Source of the DNA: Eunapius fragilis
Lineage: Eukaryota > Porifera > Demospongiae > Spongillida > Spongillidae
Assembly: GCA_963681505.1 (NCBI GenBank)
Contig: OY811977.1
Span: 1,995,217 to 2,059,216, forward strand
Length of the DNA: 64,000 nt
Direction: 5' to 3'
The notes below the pieces were generated by a model, which was not told where the DNA came from, searched no databases, and saw only the letters and a list, made by a program, of their open reading frames with translations. Both the position numbers and the translations under genes were made by a program. Below, piece by piece: positions 47,871-59,357 of the stretch (its first letter is position 1; each line of letters starts with the position of its first letter).

Positions 47871-48949
47871 AATTGAAAATTCCTTCATCAGGCATTTCAT
47901 GGTTGCTAATTAAAATGCATGTTCACAGCACAGTGAGCTAACAGTGACCTGTGAAAATGTTAAACCATTTAACGTTTTGTCTCATTCAATTATATCCATG
48001 CACATGAGTTCTTGTTCTCTCATGTCTTTTCTGCCATAGTTTCAGTGGAGTTACAGTTTCATTAGGTAACAATAACCATGCAGTACATGCTGCAGGAGTA
48101 TGAGTATATATTGTTTCTTATGATACAAAAATCGTTTTCATTCAGGTCACCTATACAGTAGTTTATTAAAATTAACACATTTGGTGTAAAGTTGTACACA
48201 CTGGTACACATAGAAGTTTGAATATGTTGATTTATGAGGCTCTTTATTATAATTTCCTAACTTCTAATAACCAATTTCCTTGGCGGGGGGGGGGGGGGGG
48301 GGGGGGGGGCAGGACTTACAAGAGTACGTTTTGTGTCCAGCCATTCACACGTGAACCTTCTTCAAGGAGATTAGATATTAAAATTATCTACTCATCATCC
48401 TGCAGGATTCCTATATGTCTCGTAGGTTCCGATATGACGTACTACTATCAGTAGACAAAAGCATTCAATTGCGGTTTTATTTCGGCAAAGGTTCGTAGCA
48501 ATGCCGAAATCGGCTCTGGTCTTCATACCAGGCCATATTGGAAGAGTTTGGGAGTAGTTAAACCAGAAGCAGGAATTGTAATATATGTGGTGTATGTGTG
48601 ATGTGTATGTGCATGTATCATTTATTGCTTGCAGCTGATCCCTGCACATGTTCCGTGTACTCATTGTTATTACAAATATGAATAGCTTGTATTACTATTA
48701 CACCTACCCAGTGTTGCTATTACACCTACCCCTCCCACGCCTGTCATTACCACTATTACACCTACCCCTCCCACACCAGTATCACTATTACACCTCCCCC
48801 TCACACACCAGTGTTGCTATTACACCTACCCCCCTCACACACCAGTGATACTATTATAACTACCATTTACACACCTGTATTATTATTACACCTACCCCGC
48901 CCACACCTGTCCAGTATTACTGTTACACCTACTTGTAAAGTGCCTTGCA

Positions 48950-49440
48950 CACATCCTAAGTACATGTAGAGGGTCTTGCACACATCCTAAGTACATGTAG
49001 AGAGTCTTGCACACATCCTAAGTACATGTGGAGGGTCTTGTACACATCCAAAGTACATGTGGAGGGTCTTGCACACATCCTTAGTACATGTGGAGGGTCT
49101 TGCACACATCCTAAGTACATGTAGAGGGTCTTGCACACATCTTAAGTACATGTAGAGGGTCTTGCACACATCTTAAGTACATGTAGAGGGCTTTGCACAC
49201 ATCCTAAGTACATGTAGAGGGTCTTGCACACATCCTAAGTACATGTGAAGGGTCTTGCACACACCCTAAGTACATGTAGAGGGTCTTGCCCACATCCTTA
49301 GTACATCATCCTAAGCACATGTAGAGGGCCTTGCCCACATCTTAACTACATGTGCACACATTCTAGAGGGTCTTGCATACATCCAGAATGCGTTGCACAC
49401 ATATGCATCCTAAGTACATGTAGAGGGTCCAGATAACAAT
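48950..49440 (+). repeat. P1 right-arm minisatellite (inverse of 45660-45990)
   Basis: About 14 copies of CATCCTAAGTACATGTAGAG followed by GGTCTTGCACA. Confidence 0.9.
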
Positions 49441-49885
49441 TCCTGCTCCTGCTCCTGGTTTTAGCTACACGTACCCAACAGAGTTCTCCTAGACCCCCAG
49501 ATGGTAAATTTTCACCCACCCCCATCCGTACGTGTACCCCTCGGTGAGGGGTTTACCTCCAGTCGGAGTTGTTAAGAGATGCTTAGTAGGAGTTGTGGGG
49601 GCGTGTGTTTCGTGTAACAGAAGATAGGGGCAGCGTTAATTTTGTCGCGACGTGATGTTCCCCCCGAATTAGCCGCTTCGCGCCTACGGTTGTTGTTGAC
49701 CTGGCAGGCTGACAATATAGAAAGATCATACCGTATTCCTTCGTATTCTCTCCGTAAAGCGGATATTATATATATATATATTATTTATTATTTATATTTT
49801 TACACGAAATTTTTATTTAACCGTAATGAATTTTCCTCGATTTTTGGCAGCATCCGCGTTCCATAAATCCAAACTATCATGCAGT

Positions 49886-51081
49886 GTATCGAGAGTTACG
49901 TTAGTAACTCTCATATAGGATTTGACCCCGATTATGAATGTCATTAAAAAAACGCGACCCGCTTCTAACAAGACTCCCGACGAGCGGATGGCTTACCTTG
50001 TTATCGTCGTCGTACAAGAAGGCAACAACAAGCAGTTTCGCGTTTGTTTGATGTCACAAAACCGCGTGGTTGTAGAGAACAAAACAATTTTTGAAACTCG
50101 TACCCAGTCCCACGTATTTCTCGTTCTTCTTCTTCTTCTTCTTGTTCTTGTTCTTGACCACGCATAACTCGGGATAGGAACACTTTTAAGAAATGAAAAT
50201 CACACCAATGGCTTCAGAATTCACTTGCATTTTCGCTTCTGTGGTCAAAACGTCTCGAGGCTACATGACATTTATCGGTGGTTGTGTTAGCAAATCACGT
50301 ATAGCTTACTGCACTGACACGACTCGGATAGGTCCTACGTCGCTCTTTATACGAAGAACTAGCAGTATACATCAAATGTGTACGGTCTGGGCACTACACG
50401 TAGTGGTAATTAACTTTGGCGGTTATGTATTTTTAATAACGTGCACGTGCGTACTATAATCATTCTTGTTAATATTCGATCGTTGTAGGTTTGACGCTCT
50501 TTGTAACTTTAATAGTGAAGTTTTTTTTTCTCAAAATGCCTTCATGCACGTCAGGATAAGAAGAAAGCCAAACGACGAGCATAGTACCTCAAAACTAGAG
50601 ACGACGTATTAGATTCAGCCCGAGCGGAACTACAAAGCAGAGCCTGAAAAGAAGCGGGCCTCTCAAACGTGAAAACTATCGAGCAGAGCCTGAAAAGAAA
50701 CGGATCTCTCGACGCGCAAGGTATCGAGATGCGATTAGTAGGGGGGGAGAGGGTGCTGTCTGCTTCTGGCCCGATACAAAATGCGTTTGTGGGTTCGATC
50801 GCGCTGGTGCGACAATTAATAACCTCTCTTCTATTTCGGCCGCCCCTTAAAAGCCCCCTCAGATCCTGAAAAGGAACGGACCTCTCGACGTGCAAGGTAT
50901 CGAGCAGATCCTGAAAAAAGACAGCGATATTGCCATAGTCCTGAACGTGCATCTCGCTCGGCGAAAAGAGTTAAGGTCACTCAATGGTATGTCGTACCTT
51001 TACAACCTCCCTCTCATATCAAGATGGATTACTTAATATGCTATACGGCTCATAATCGGGTATGAATAAAAATCAATGAAA
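49886..51081. other. Transposon-derived segment between the palindromes
   Basis: 49891-50190 is a diverged direct repeat of 58203-58530: both start with a 22-nt hairpin, then ATATAGGATTTGACCCC, then CGCGTGGTTGT and a CTT-rich tract. 50190-51081 has no counterpart in the second copy and includes the basic-repeat relic at 50545-50965. Confidence 0.65.
50545..50965 (+). pseudogene. Relic of a transposon ORF with basic 'YRxDPEKRR' repeats
   Basis: Allowing frameshifts, the plus strand encodes repeated words: YKAEPEKKRAS, NYRAEPEKKRISRRARYRDA, then DPEKERTSRRARYRADPEKR. I know such Arg/Lys-rich PEKRR repeats from proteins next to Helitron-type helicases and related elements in marine invertebrates. 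Stops and frameshifts interrupt it, so it is dead. Confidence 0.5.
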
Positions 51082-51370
51082 CAAGTAAATAAAAACATTC
51101 TCTATGAGAAAGTTGGTGGCATATAGGATTTGAAGGCAATGGTGGTGTAAAAAGGAAGGAAACAAGGGTCTAGTAATAAGGAAAAATGGAATAGTCCTAT
51201 ATTTAGCACATTTCTATATGTAGGATATAGTATGTTGTTCGTGTGCTAAATATAGGACTATTCCATTTTTCCTTATTACTAGACCCTTGTTTCCTTCCTT
51301 TTTACACCACCATTGCCTTCAAATCCTATATGCCACCAACTTTCTCATAGAGAATGTTTTTATTTACTTG
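51082..51370. mobile_element. Hairpin element copy A (perfect ~129-bp arms)
   Basis: 51082-51210 is an exact reverse complement of about 51242-51370 around a ~31-nt loop. It starts CAAGTAAATAAAAACATTCT and ends in the inverse. It is related to copy B at 58564-58847. Confidence 0.9.
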
Positions 51371-52137
51371 TATATATATGGGACGGTGTCCAGCAAAATC
51401 ACCCTTCTGGAGTTTTAATTTTATCACTATAAAAATTGTACGTTACGCAAAGCAACATATCTTCACAACGGTTTTATATTTTCTTTTCAAATTTCGTACA
51501 CGTGTTCACACATCAGTTCTCTCTGTGCAAACCGATTTTGGTGCTCTAGATATTTTCCGTGCCATGGTTACAAAGGTCTCTAACCCAATGGGTTAAGATT
51601 CCACATTTTTCCAGATACGAGTGACGATAACACGTCAAATTTGGAGTGTACATAGAAGGGTCCTGTAGCTACTGATTTCTGCAGATCGTTAAGTTTTTTC
51701 TTATCCGTTACGGAGATATGGATTTTCAAAGTAATTCGACATTTCGCGCCACTCACCTTATTCCAATATGCCATTATGTAATGGTCACGCCCTTTAAATT
51801 TGAAGTTAGGTATTAAATGAACTCCGCTTTGATCGTTCTATACGTGGTGTATAAGCGAATCGATCGTACCTCGTACGCTATGTTTCAACATAAAACAGTA
51901 TCGTACGTTCACATGTATCGCTTATGATGGATGCTGTGAATATTCATGGTAGTTTATATTGTGCACCCTTTTTCTATATCTGCTCAGTTTGTACCATGCC
52001 TTCTAATCATGGGGCCACCTTCTTCACCCTCTACACCCTCTACACTAGTCTGGGGACCAGATGACTTGCTTGCGACAGTCAGTTATCTGGTACACAAACT
52101 GCAGTACCTTTACTCAGTATGGCATATATCTCTAGAC

Positions 52138-54172
52138 CATTCATATTCACTGCCTTTCTTTCTATCTTACCTCCTCCTCCTTCTCCTCATCTCCTTCCAC
52201 CTCTTCCTATCTTCCTTCATCCACCCATCCTCCTCCCCTCCTCTTCCTCTCCTCCTCCCCTCCTCCTCCTCCCCTCCTCCTCCTCCCTCCTCCTCCTCCT
52301 CCTCCCCTCCTCTTTCTCCTACTTTTACTCCCTCTCATTTTCCCTCCTACCTTCCTTCCTATTACACCTAACACCCCTCCTACTCCTTTCTTTTGATTGC
52401 ATCCACACCTCACCCTCCTCCTCATCCTCCTACTTCTACCTTTCTACCTGTTGCATCCTCCCCTCCTCCTTTCATTTTTCCCGTTGCATCCACCCCTACC
52501 TTCTACTCCCCCTCCTCTACCTCCTTCTCCTCCTCCCCCTCCTCTTCCTATCTTCCTTCAACCACCCATCCTCCTCCTCCCCTCCTCTCCCCTCCTTCTC
52601 TACCTCCCTCCTCTTCTCCTCCTCTTACTCCCTCTCATTTTCCCTCCTACCTTCCTTCCTATTACACCTCCCCCTCCCCCCTCCTTTCGTTTGATTGCAT
52701 CCAAACCTCCAATCCTCCTCCTCATCCTCCTACTTCTATCTTCCTACCCGTTGCATCCTTCCCTCCTCCCCTCCTGCTTCCATTCTTCTTCCCGTTGCAT
52801 CCACTCCCCACCTTCTCCTCCATCTCCTCTACCTCCTTCTCCTCCTTTTCCTATCTTCCTTCATCCACCCATCCTCCTCCTCCCCTCCTCCTCTTCTCCC
52901 GTCCACCTCCCTCCCCTCCCCCTCCTTCTCCTCCTATCTTCATCCACCCATCCTCCTCCCCTCCTCCTCCTCTCCGTCTCCCCTCCTCCTCCAACCACCT
53001 CCTCTCCTTCTCCCTCCTCCTCCCCTCCACCTCCCTCCTCCTCCCCTCCTCCCTCCTCTGCCCCACCTCCTCCCTCCTCCTCCCCTCCTCCCTCCTCCTC
53101 CCCTCCTCCTCCCCTCTCCTCCCCTCCTCCTCCCTCCTCCCTCCTCCACCCTCCCCCCCTCCGCCTCTCCTCCTCCTTTCCTCCTCCTCTCCTCCTCCTC
53201 CCCTCCTCCTCCCCTCCCCTACTTCTACCTTCCCACCGGTTGCATCCTCCCCTCCTCCTTCCATTCTTTCTGTTGCATCCACCCCCTACCTTCTCCTTCC
53301 CCTCCTCTACCTCTTTCCCTCTTCTCCCCCTCCTCTTCCTATCTTCCTTCATCCACCCATCCTCCTCCTCCTCTCTTTCTCCTCCCCTCCTCCTCTTATC
53401 CACCCATCCTTCTCCCCTCCTCCTCCCCTCTTCCTCTTTTCCTCCTCTCCTCCTCCTCCTCCTCCTCTTACTCTCTCTCATTTCCCTCCTACCTTCCTTC
53501 CTATTACACCTACCCCTTCCCCTCCTCCTTTCTTTTGATTTCATCTACACCTCCCCTCCTCCTCCTCCTCCTATGTCTACCCTCCTACCTATTGCATCCT
53601 CCCCTCCTCCTCCTTCTGTTCTTCCCGTTGCATCCACCCCCACCTTCTCCTCCTCTTCCTCTACCTCCTTTTCCTCCTCTCCCTCCTCTTCCTATCTTCC
53701 TGCATCCACCCATCCTCCTCCTCCTCTCCTCCTCCTCCCCTCCCCCTCGACCTCCTATCTTCCTTCATCCACCCATCCTCCTCCCCTCCTCCTCTCCTCC
53801 CTCTCCTCCTCCTCTTACTCCGTCTCATTTCCCTCCTACCTTCCTTCCTATTACACCTACCCCTTCCCCTCCTCCTTTCTTTTGATTTCATCTACACCTC
53901 CCCTCCTCCTCCTCATCCTACTTCTACCTTCTTACCCGTTGCATCCTCCCCTCCTCCCCATCTTCCTTCTTCCATTCTTCCAGTTGCACCCACCCCTCTC
54001 CCTCCTTCACCTCCTCGTGTTCCTCCTCCCCATCCTCTACCTCCCTATCTTCTACCTCCCTATCCTCTACCTCCACACCTCCCCCTCCTCTACCTCCTGC
54101 TCCCCTCCTCTACCTTCTCCCCTCTCCTCTACCTCCTCCTCCTCCTTCTCCTCCTCCCCTTCCACCTTCTTG
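52138..54172 (+). repeat. Polypyrimidine tract (CCTCCT/TCCTCTACCTCC), ~2.0 kb
   Basis: Almost uninterrupted C and T, with periodic islands such as TTGCATCCACCCC and CTTCCTATTACACCTACCCC at intervals, indicating an irregular higher-order repeat. The sequence class can form H-DNA/triplex. Confidence 0.93.
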
Positions 54173-54845
54173 GGTAGGGAAGGTATTTTATATTAACCAC
54201 TTTGTTTCAAAAGAAGTGTTCATCTCGATATATATGTTTTCACCTAGGAGTCAGCGGAATGTATTTTTTGGGATGTGCAAACTACATGCAACTAGAAAAG
54301 GCTATTATAATACAGAGCCTGTCTGAACTCTAGAGCTCTACACAAGGGAATGTATGTTGGTATAAGCCTTTCATGAATATTATTATCCATTGTCAGTACA
54401 GATTGTGGGTGGCCAGTGGTTTACATAGACAAGCAAGCATGGTAGAATGGGTCCATGGTAGAATCCAAAGTACCTTGTACATGCTCTACATGGAAGTTAG
54501 AACAAGTAGTTTTGAACTACATGCGTGCATGCCATAGCACGAAGGTCTTTCCAAAAACGAAGTACACTATAAGTAAGGAGAGGGGGGAAAGAGGAGGGGG
54601 GGGGGGACATCTGATGTCCCTGACTAATTGTTGGCAGTGCCTACTAGGTTGTTGCATCATCACCTTTTTAGTTGTAAAATAACCCATGAGAGGTTATATT
54701 ATATATGCTGAAGTGCCAAAATGATTCCGGGTGCTTGCAAATTTACAACACATTGACTTACAATACCAATAGTTTTAAAGCTGGATAAATAAGGAATTGC
54801 ATCTTCCGACACATGTCTCTTATCATGCAATGGAAAGGAAGGTAC
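54173..54845. other. Loop of palindrome P2
   Basis: About 670 bp of mixed-composition sequence with no recognisable gene. A 75-codon plus-strand frame at 54455-54682 crosses a poly-G run and looks spurious. Confidence 0.6.
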
Positions 54846-57395
54846 AAAGAGGAGGAGGAGGCGGAGGAGGGGGAGGAGAAGGAGGTAGAGGAAGGGGAGA
54901 AGGTGTGGATGGATGCAACGGGAAGAATGGAAGGAGAAGGAGGGGGAGGAGAGGGAGGATGCAAAAGGTAGGAAGGTAAAAGTAGGAGGATGAGGAAGAA
55001 GAGGTGTGGATGCAATCAAAAGAAAGGAGGAGGGGGAGGGGTAGGTGGGTAGAAGGAAAAATGATAGGGAGTAAGAGGAGGAGGGAGGAGAAGGAGGGAA
55101 GGAGGAGGAGGGGGGAAGGAGGAGGAGGATGGGTGGATGAAGGAAGATAGGAAGAGGAGGAAGAGGAGGAGGAGGAAGTAGAGGAGGGGGAGGAGAAGGT
55201 GGGGTGGATGTAACGGGAAGGAGGACGAGGAGGAGGAAGGGAGGATGCAAAGGGTAGGAAGGTAGAAGTAGGAGGATGAGGAGGAGGAGGGGGAGGTGTG
55301 GATGCAATGAAACGAAAGGTGGAGGGGGTGGGGTAGGTGTAATAGGAAGGAAGGTAGGAGGGACAATGAGAGGGAGTATGAGGAGGAGGAGAGGGAGGAG
55401 AGGAAGAGGAGAAGGAGGGGAGGAGGAGGGGAGGAGGAGGAGGGGAGGAGGAGGGGAGGAGGAGGGGAGGAGAATGGGTGGATGAAGGAAGATAGGAGGA
55501 GGAGGAGGGGAGGAAAGGAGGAGGAGGATGGGTGGATGGAGGGGGAGGAGGGGAGGATGCAACAGGTAGGAAGGTAGAAGTAGGAGGATGAGGAGGAGGA
55601 GGGGGATCAAGGAGGGAGGAGGAGGGAGGAGGGGAGGAGGAGGGAGGAGGAGGGGTGGAGGAGGAGAGGAGGAGAGGCAGAGGGGAGGAGGAGAGGAGGA
55701 GGAGGGGCAGAGGGGAGGGGGAGGGGAGGAGGAGGGAGGAGGAGGGGAGGAGGAAGAGGGGTAGGTGTAGTAGGAAGGAAGGTAGGAGGGAAATGAGAGG
55801 GAGTAAGAGGAGGAAGAGGAGGAGAGGAGAAGGAGAGGTGGAGGAGGGGAGGAGGATGGGTGGATGAAGGAAGATAGGAGGAGAAGGGGGAGGGGAGGGG
55901 AGGAGGAAGAGAGGAGGAGGAGGATGGGTGGATGCAGGAAGATAGGAAGAGGAGGGAGAGGAGGAAAAGGAGGTAGAGGAAGAGGAGGAGAAGACATAGG
56001 AGGATGAGAAGGAGGTGGAGGGGAGGTGTAGATGAAATCAAAAGAAAGGAGGAGGGGGAGGGGTAGGTGGAATAGGAAGGAAGGTAGGAGGGAAATGAGA
56101 GGGAGTAAGAGGAGGAGGGAGAGGGGAGGAGGAGGGTGTGTAGATGAAGGAAGATAGGAGGAGAAGAAGGAGGTAGGAGGTAAAATGAGAGGGAGTAAGA
56201 GGAGGAGGAGGAGGAGAGGAGGATGGGTGGATAAAGGAAGATAGGTAGTGGAGGAGGGAGAAGAGGGAAGGAGGTAGAGGAGGGGAAGGAGAAGGTAGGG
56301 GGTGGATGCAACGGAAAGAATGGAAGGAGGGGGAGGATGCAACTGGTGGTAAGGTAGAAGTAGGGAGGGGAGGAGGAGGGAGGAGGAGGGGAGGAGGAGG
56401 GGAGGAGGAGGGAGGAGGAGGGGAGGAGGAGGGAGGAGGAGGGGAGGAGGAGGAAAGGAGGAGGGAGGAGGAGGGGAGGAGGTGGGGCGAAGGAGGAAGG
56501 AGGGGAGGAGGAGGGAGGTGGAGGGGAGGAGGAGGGAGGAGGAGAGGAGGTGGAGGGAGGAGGAGGGGAGACGGAGAGGAGGAGGAGGGGAGGAGGATGG
56601 GTGGATGAAGATAGGAGGAGGAGGGGAGGGAGGGAGGTGGAGGGAAGGAGAGGTGGAGGAGAGGAGGAGGGGAGGAGGAGGATGGGTGGATGACAGACGA
56701 TAGGAAGAGGAGGAGAAGGAGGTAGAGGAGATGGAGGAGAAGGTGGGGAGTGGATGCAACGGGAAGAAGAATGGAAGCAGGAGGGGGAGGAGGGAAGGAT
56801 GCAACGGGTAGGAAGATAGAAGTAGGAGGATGAGGAGGAGGAGGGGAGGTTTGGATGCAATCAAACAAAAGGAGGGGGGAGGGGTAGGTGTAATAGGAAG
56901 GAAGGTAGGAGGGAAAATGAGAGGGAGTAAGAGGAGGAGAAGAGGAGGGAGGTAGAGAAGGAGGGGAGAGGAGGGGAGGAGGAGGATGGGTGGTTGAAGG
57001 AAGATAGGAAGAGGAGGGGGAGGAGGAGAAGGAGGTAGAGGAGGGGGAGTAGAAGGTAGGGGTGGATGCAACGGGAAAAATGAAAGGAGGAGGGGAGGAT
57101 GCAACAGGTAGGAAGGTAGAAGTAGGAGGATGAGGAGGAGGGTGAGGTGTGGATGCAATCAAAAGAAAGGAGTAGGAGGGGTGTTAGGTGTAATAGGAAG
57201 GAAGGTAGGAGGGAAAATGAGAGGGAGTAAAAGTAGGAGAAAGAGGAGGGGAGGAGGAGGAGGAGGAGGGAGGAGGAGGAGGGGAGGAGGAGAGGAAGAG
57301 GAGGGGAGGAGGATGGGTGGATGAAGGAAGATAGGAAGAGGTGGAAGGAGATGAGGAGAAGGAGGAGGAGGTAAGATAGAAAGAAAGGCAGTGAA
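54846..57395 (+). repeat. Polypurine tract, ~2.5 kb, inverse of the CT-rich arm
   Basis: GGAGGA-type purine sequence complementary to 52138-54172, with the same islands inverted. It is about 0.5 kb longer than the left arm, so tandem copy number has changed since duplication. Confidence 0.93.
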
Positions 57396-58202
57396 TATGA
57401 ATGGTCTAGAGATATAGGCCATACTGAGTAAAGGTACTGCAGTTTGTGTACCAGATAACTGACTGTCGCAAGCAAGTCATCTGGTCCCCAGACTAGTGTA
57501 GAGGGTGTAGAGGGTGAAGAAGGTGGCCCCATGATTAGAAGGCATGGTACGTGCATGCTTACATGTACATGCCACAAACTGAGCAGATATAGAAAAAGGG
57601 TGCACAATATAAACTACCACGAATATTCACAGCATCCATCATAAGCGATACATGTGAACGTACGATACTGTTTTATGTTGAAACATAGCGTACGAGGTAC
57701 GATCGATTCGCTTATACACCACGATCAAAGCGGAATTCATTTAATACCTAACTTCAAATTTAAAGGGCGTGACCATTACATAATGGCATATTGGAATAAG
57801 GTGAGTGGCGCGAAATGTCGAATTACTTTGAAAATCCATATCTCCGTAACGGATAAGAAAAAACTTAACGATCTGCAGAAATCAGTAGCTACAGTACCCT
57901 TCTATGTACACTCCAAATTTGACGTGTTATCGTCACTCGTATCTGGAGAAATGTGGAATCTTAACCCATTGGGTTAGAGACCTTTGTAACCATGGCATGG
58001 AAAATATCTAGAGCACCAAAATCGGTTTGCACAGAGAGAACTGATGTGTGAACAAGTGTACGAAATTTGAAAAGAAAATATAAAACCGTTGTGAAGATAT
58101 GTTGCTTTGCGTAAGGTACAATTTTTATAGTGATAAAATTAAAACTCCAGAAGGGTGATTTTGCTGGACACTGTCCCATATATATATATATATATATATA
58201 TC

Positions 58203-58847
58203 GGAAGTTTTGTTAGAAACTTCCATATAGGATTTGACCCCGACTATGAATGTCATTAAAAAACGCGACCCGTCTGTAACAACACTCCCGACGATCGGAT
58301 CGTGTAGCTTGTTTTAGCAATCGATCTAGAAGTCAAAAATGAGTAGTTTCGTTTTTGTTTCATGTCGCTGAACCGCGTGGTTGTTGAGAACAAGAGTGTA
58401 CTGCCCGTCCTCGTACCCAGTCTCGGAACAAGGGGCGGGTCGTCTTCTTATTCTTCTTCTTCTTCTCCTTCTCCTCCTTCTTCTTGGCAACGCATAACTC
58501 AGGACAGGAACATCGGCTGGAGGACTCGCTTTTATATAATATATGGAAAAAAAATTAAGAAAACAAGTAAATAAAAACATTCTCTACGAGAAAGTTGGTG
58601 GGATATAGGATTTGATTATGACATTGGTGGTGTAAAAAGCAAGGAAACAAGGTCTTATCAGAAGGGAAAATGTCATAGTCCTATATTTAGCACACAAACA
58701 ACACATGCCCTAGAAATGTGCTAAATATAGGACTATGACATTTTCCCTTCTGATAAGACCTTGTTTCCTTGCTTTTTACACCACCAATGTCATAATCAAA
58801 TCCTATATCCCACCAACTTTCTCGTAGAGAATGTTTTTATTTACTTG
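58203..58847. mobile_element. Second copy of the 22-nt-hairpin/large-hairpin element, including hairpin copy B
   Basis: 58203-58224 is a 22-nt palindrome followed by ATATAGGATTTGACCCC and sequence matching 49913-50190. Hairpin B has exact arms 58564-58693 and 58718-58847. Between them the copy lacks the ~870 bp present in the first copy. Confidence 0.82.
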
Positions 58848-59350
58848 TATAATTAATTGCTGAGGGCATGGGTGTCTCTTAGAATGTCAAATTATTTTAA
58901 AAACTGAAAAGATATGCGCTAGGTCCCTTTCGATCCCAAATATAATTCTTAAACCATTAGACATTGATTAATTGGTGTTGTTACAAGCTTGTTTGAACTG
59001 GACACCTCGCAGCTAAAAATCCAGTAGCCATGCACTACATAATAAAGAGGTTGAACGAAATTACAGTTGCAAGACATAGATAGGTCTGTGCAGAGATAAT
59101 ATATAGATGGTCTGTGGTACTTTTTTTTACAAGTCACTTCAATAGATGCACATACCCAGGTCTGTGCAGAGATAATATATAGATGGTCTGTGGTACTTTT
59201 TTTTACAAGTCACTTCAATAGATGCACACCAATTCAAATGATATACTTCTTGCAACAGAGCATACTCACACAAGGCAGTCGAGGCTTCGGAGGCTCAATC
59301 GGTACCATCTAGTCACGAAGGTAACTAGCTATATATATAGTGGCCTGAAT
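58848..59350. repeat. Intergenic with a 66-bp tandem duplication (59092-59223)
   Basis: AT-rich, no gene seen. The 66-bp unit begins AGGTCTGTGCAGAGATAATA; copies at 59092-59157 and 59158-59223 are virtually identical. Confidence 0.8.
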
Positions 59351-59357
59351 GTTTAAT

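Larger units (their letters stand above)
43263..49885. mobile_element. Palindrome P1: large inverted-repeat (foldback) element
   Basis: The left arm (43263-47689) and right arm (48023-49885) are inverted copies around a 333-bp loop. Matching blocks are: ends and tip region (43440-43815 with 49576-49870), the ACATGTAGAGGGTCTTGC minisatellite (45660-45990 with 48950-49440), the GGTGTAATAGTAACACTGGT minisatellite (46500-46880 with 48690-48930), a ~450-bp block with a homopolymer (46995-47460 with 48260-48680), and the loop-proximal block (47460-47689 with 48023-48260). The left arm is longer because it carries a TTAA transposon, a nested hairpin and extra sequence around 46000-46490. No intact transposase is visible. 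Confidence 0.82.
51382..58179. mobile_element. Palindrome P2: ~6.8-kb inverted-repeat element with polypyrimidine/polypurine arms
   Basis: Outer tips are GGGACGGTGTCCAGCAAAAT on the left and the inverse of GGGACAGTGTCCAGC on the right, both flanked by TATATA. The first ~600 bp of each arm (to about 51990 and from about 57590) are nearly identical (only scattered mismatches), so the structure is young. The inner arms are CT-rich (52138-54172) and GA-rich (54846-57395). No transposase or host gene is visible. Long Pro/Ser/Leu frames in it are compositional artefacts. Confidence 0.82.

Noticed and set aside
52119-57158. Proline/serine/leucine-rich frames up to 819 codons on both strands
   Set aside because: Pure CT or GA composition rarely gives stop codons; overlapping frames are all open and mirror each other across the palindrome.
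57654-57977. 107-codon frame in the outer right arm of P2, partly repeated at 51580-51774
   Set aside because: Shared openness is explained by the near-identity of the two arms; I recognise no domain, and the frame is truncated in the left arm.
51382-58179. P2 as an LTR retrotransposon or Maverick
   Set aside because: The repeats are inverted rather than direct, and no gag, pol, integrase or polymerase frames are present.
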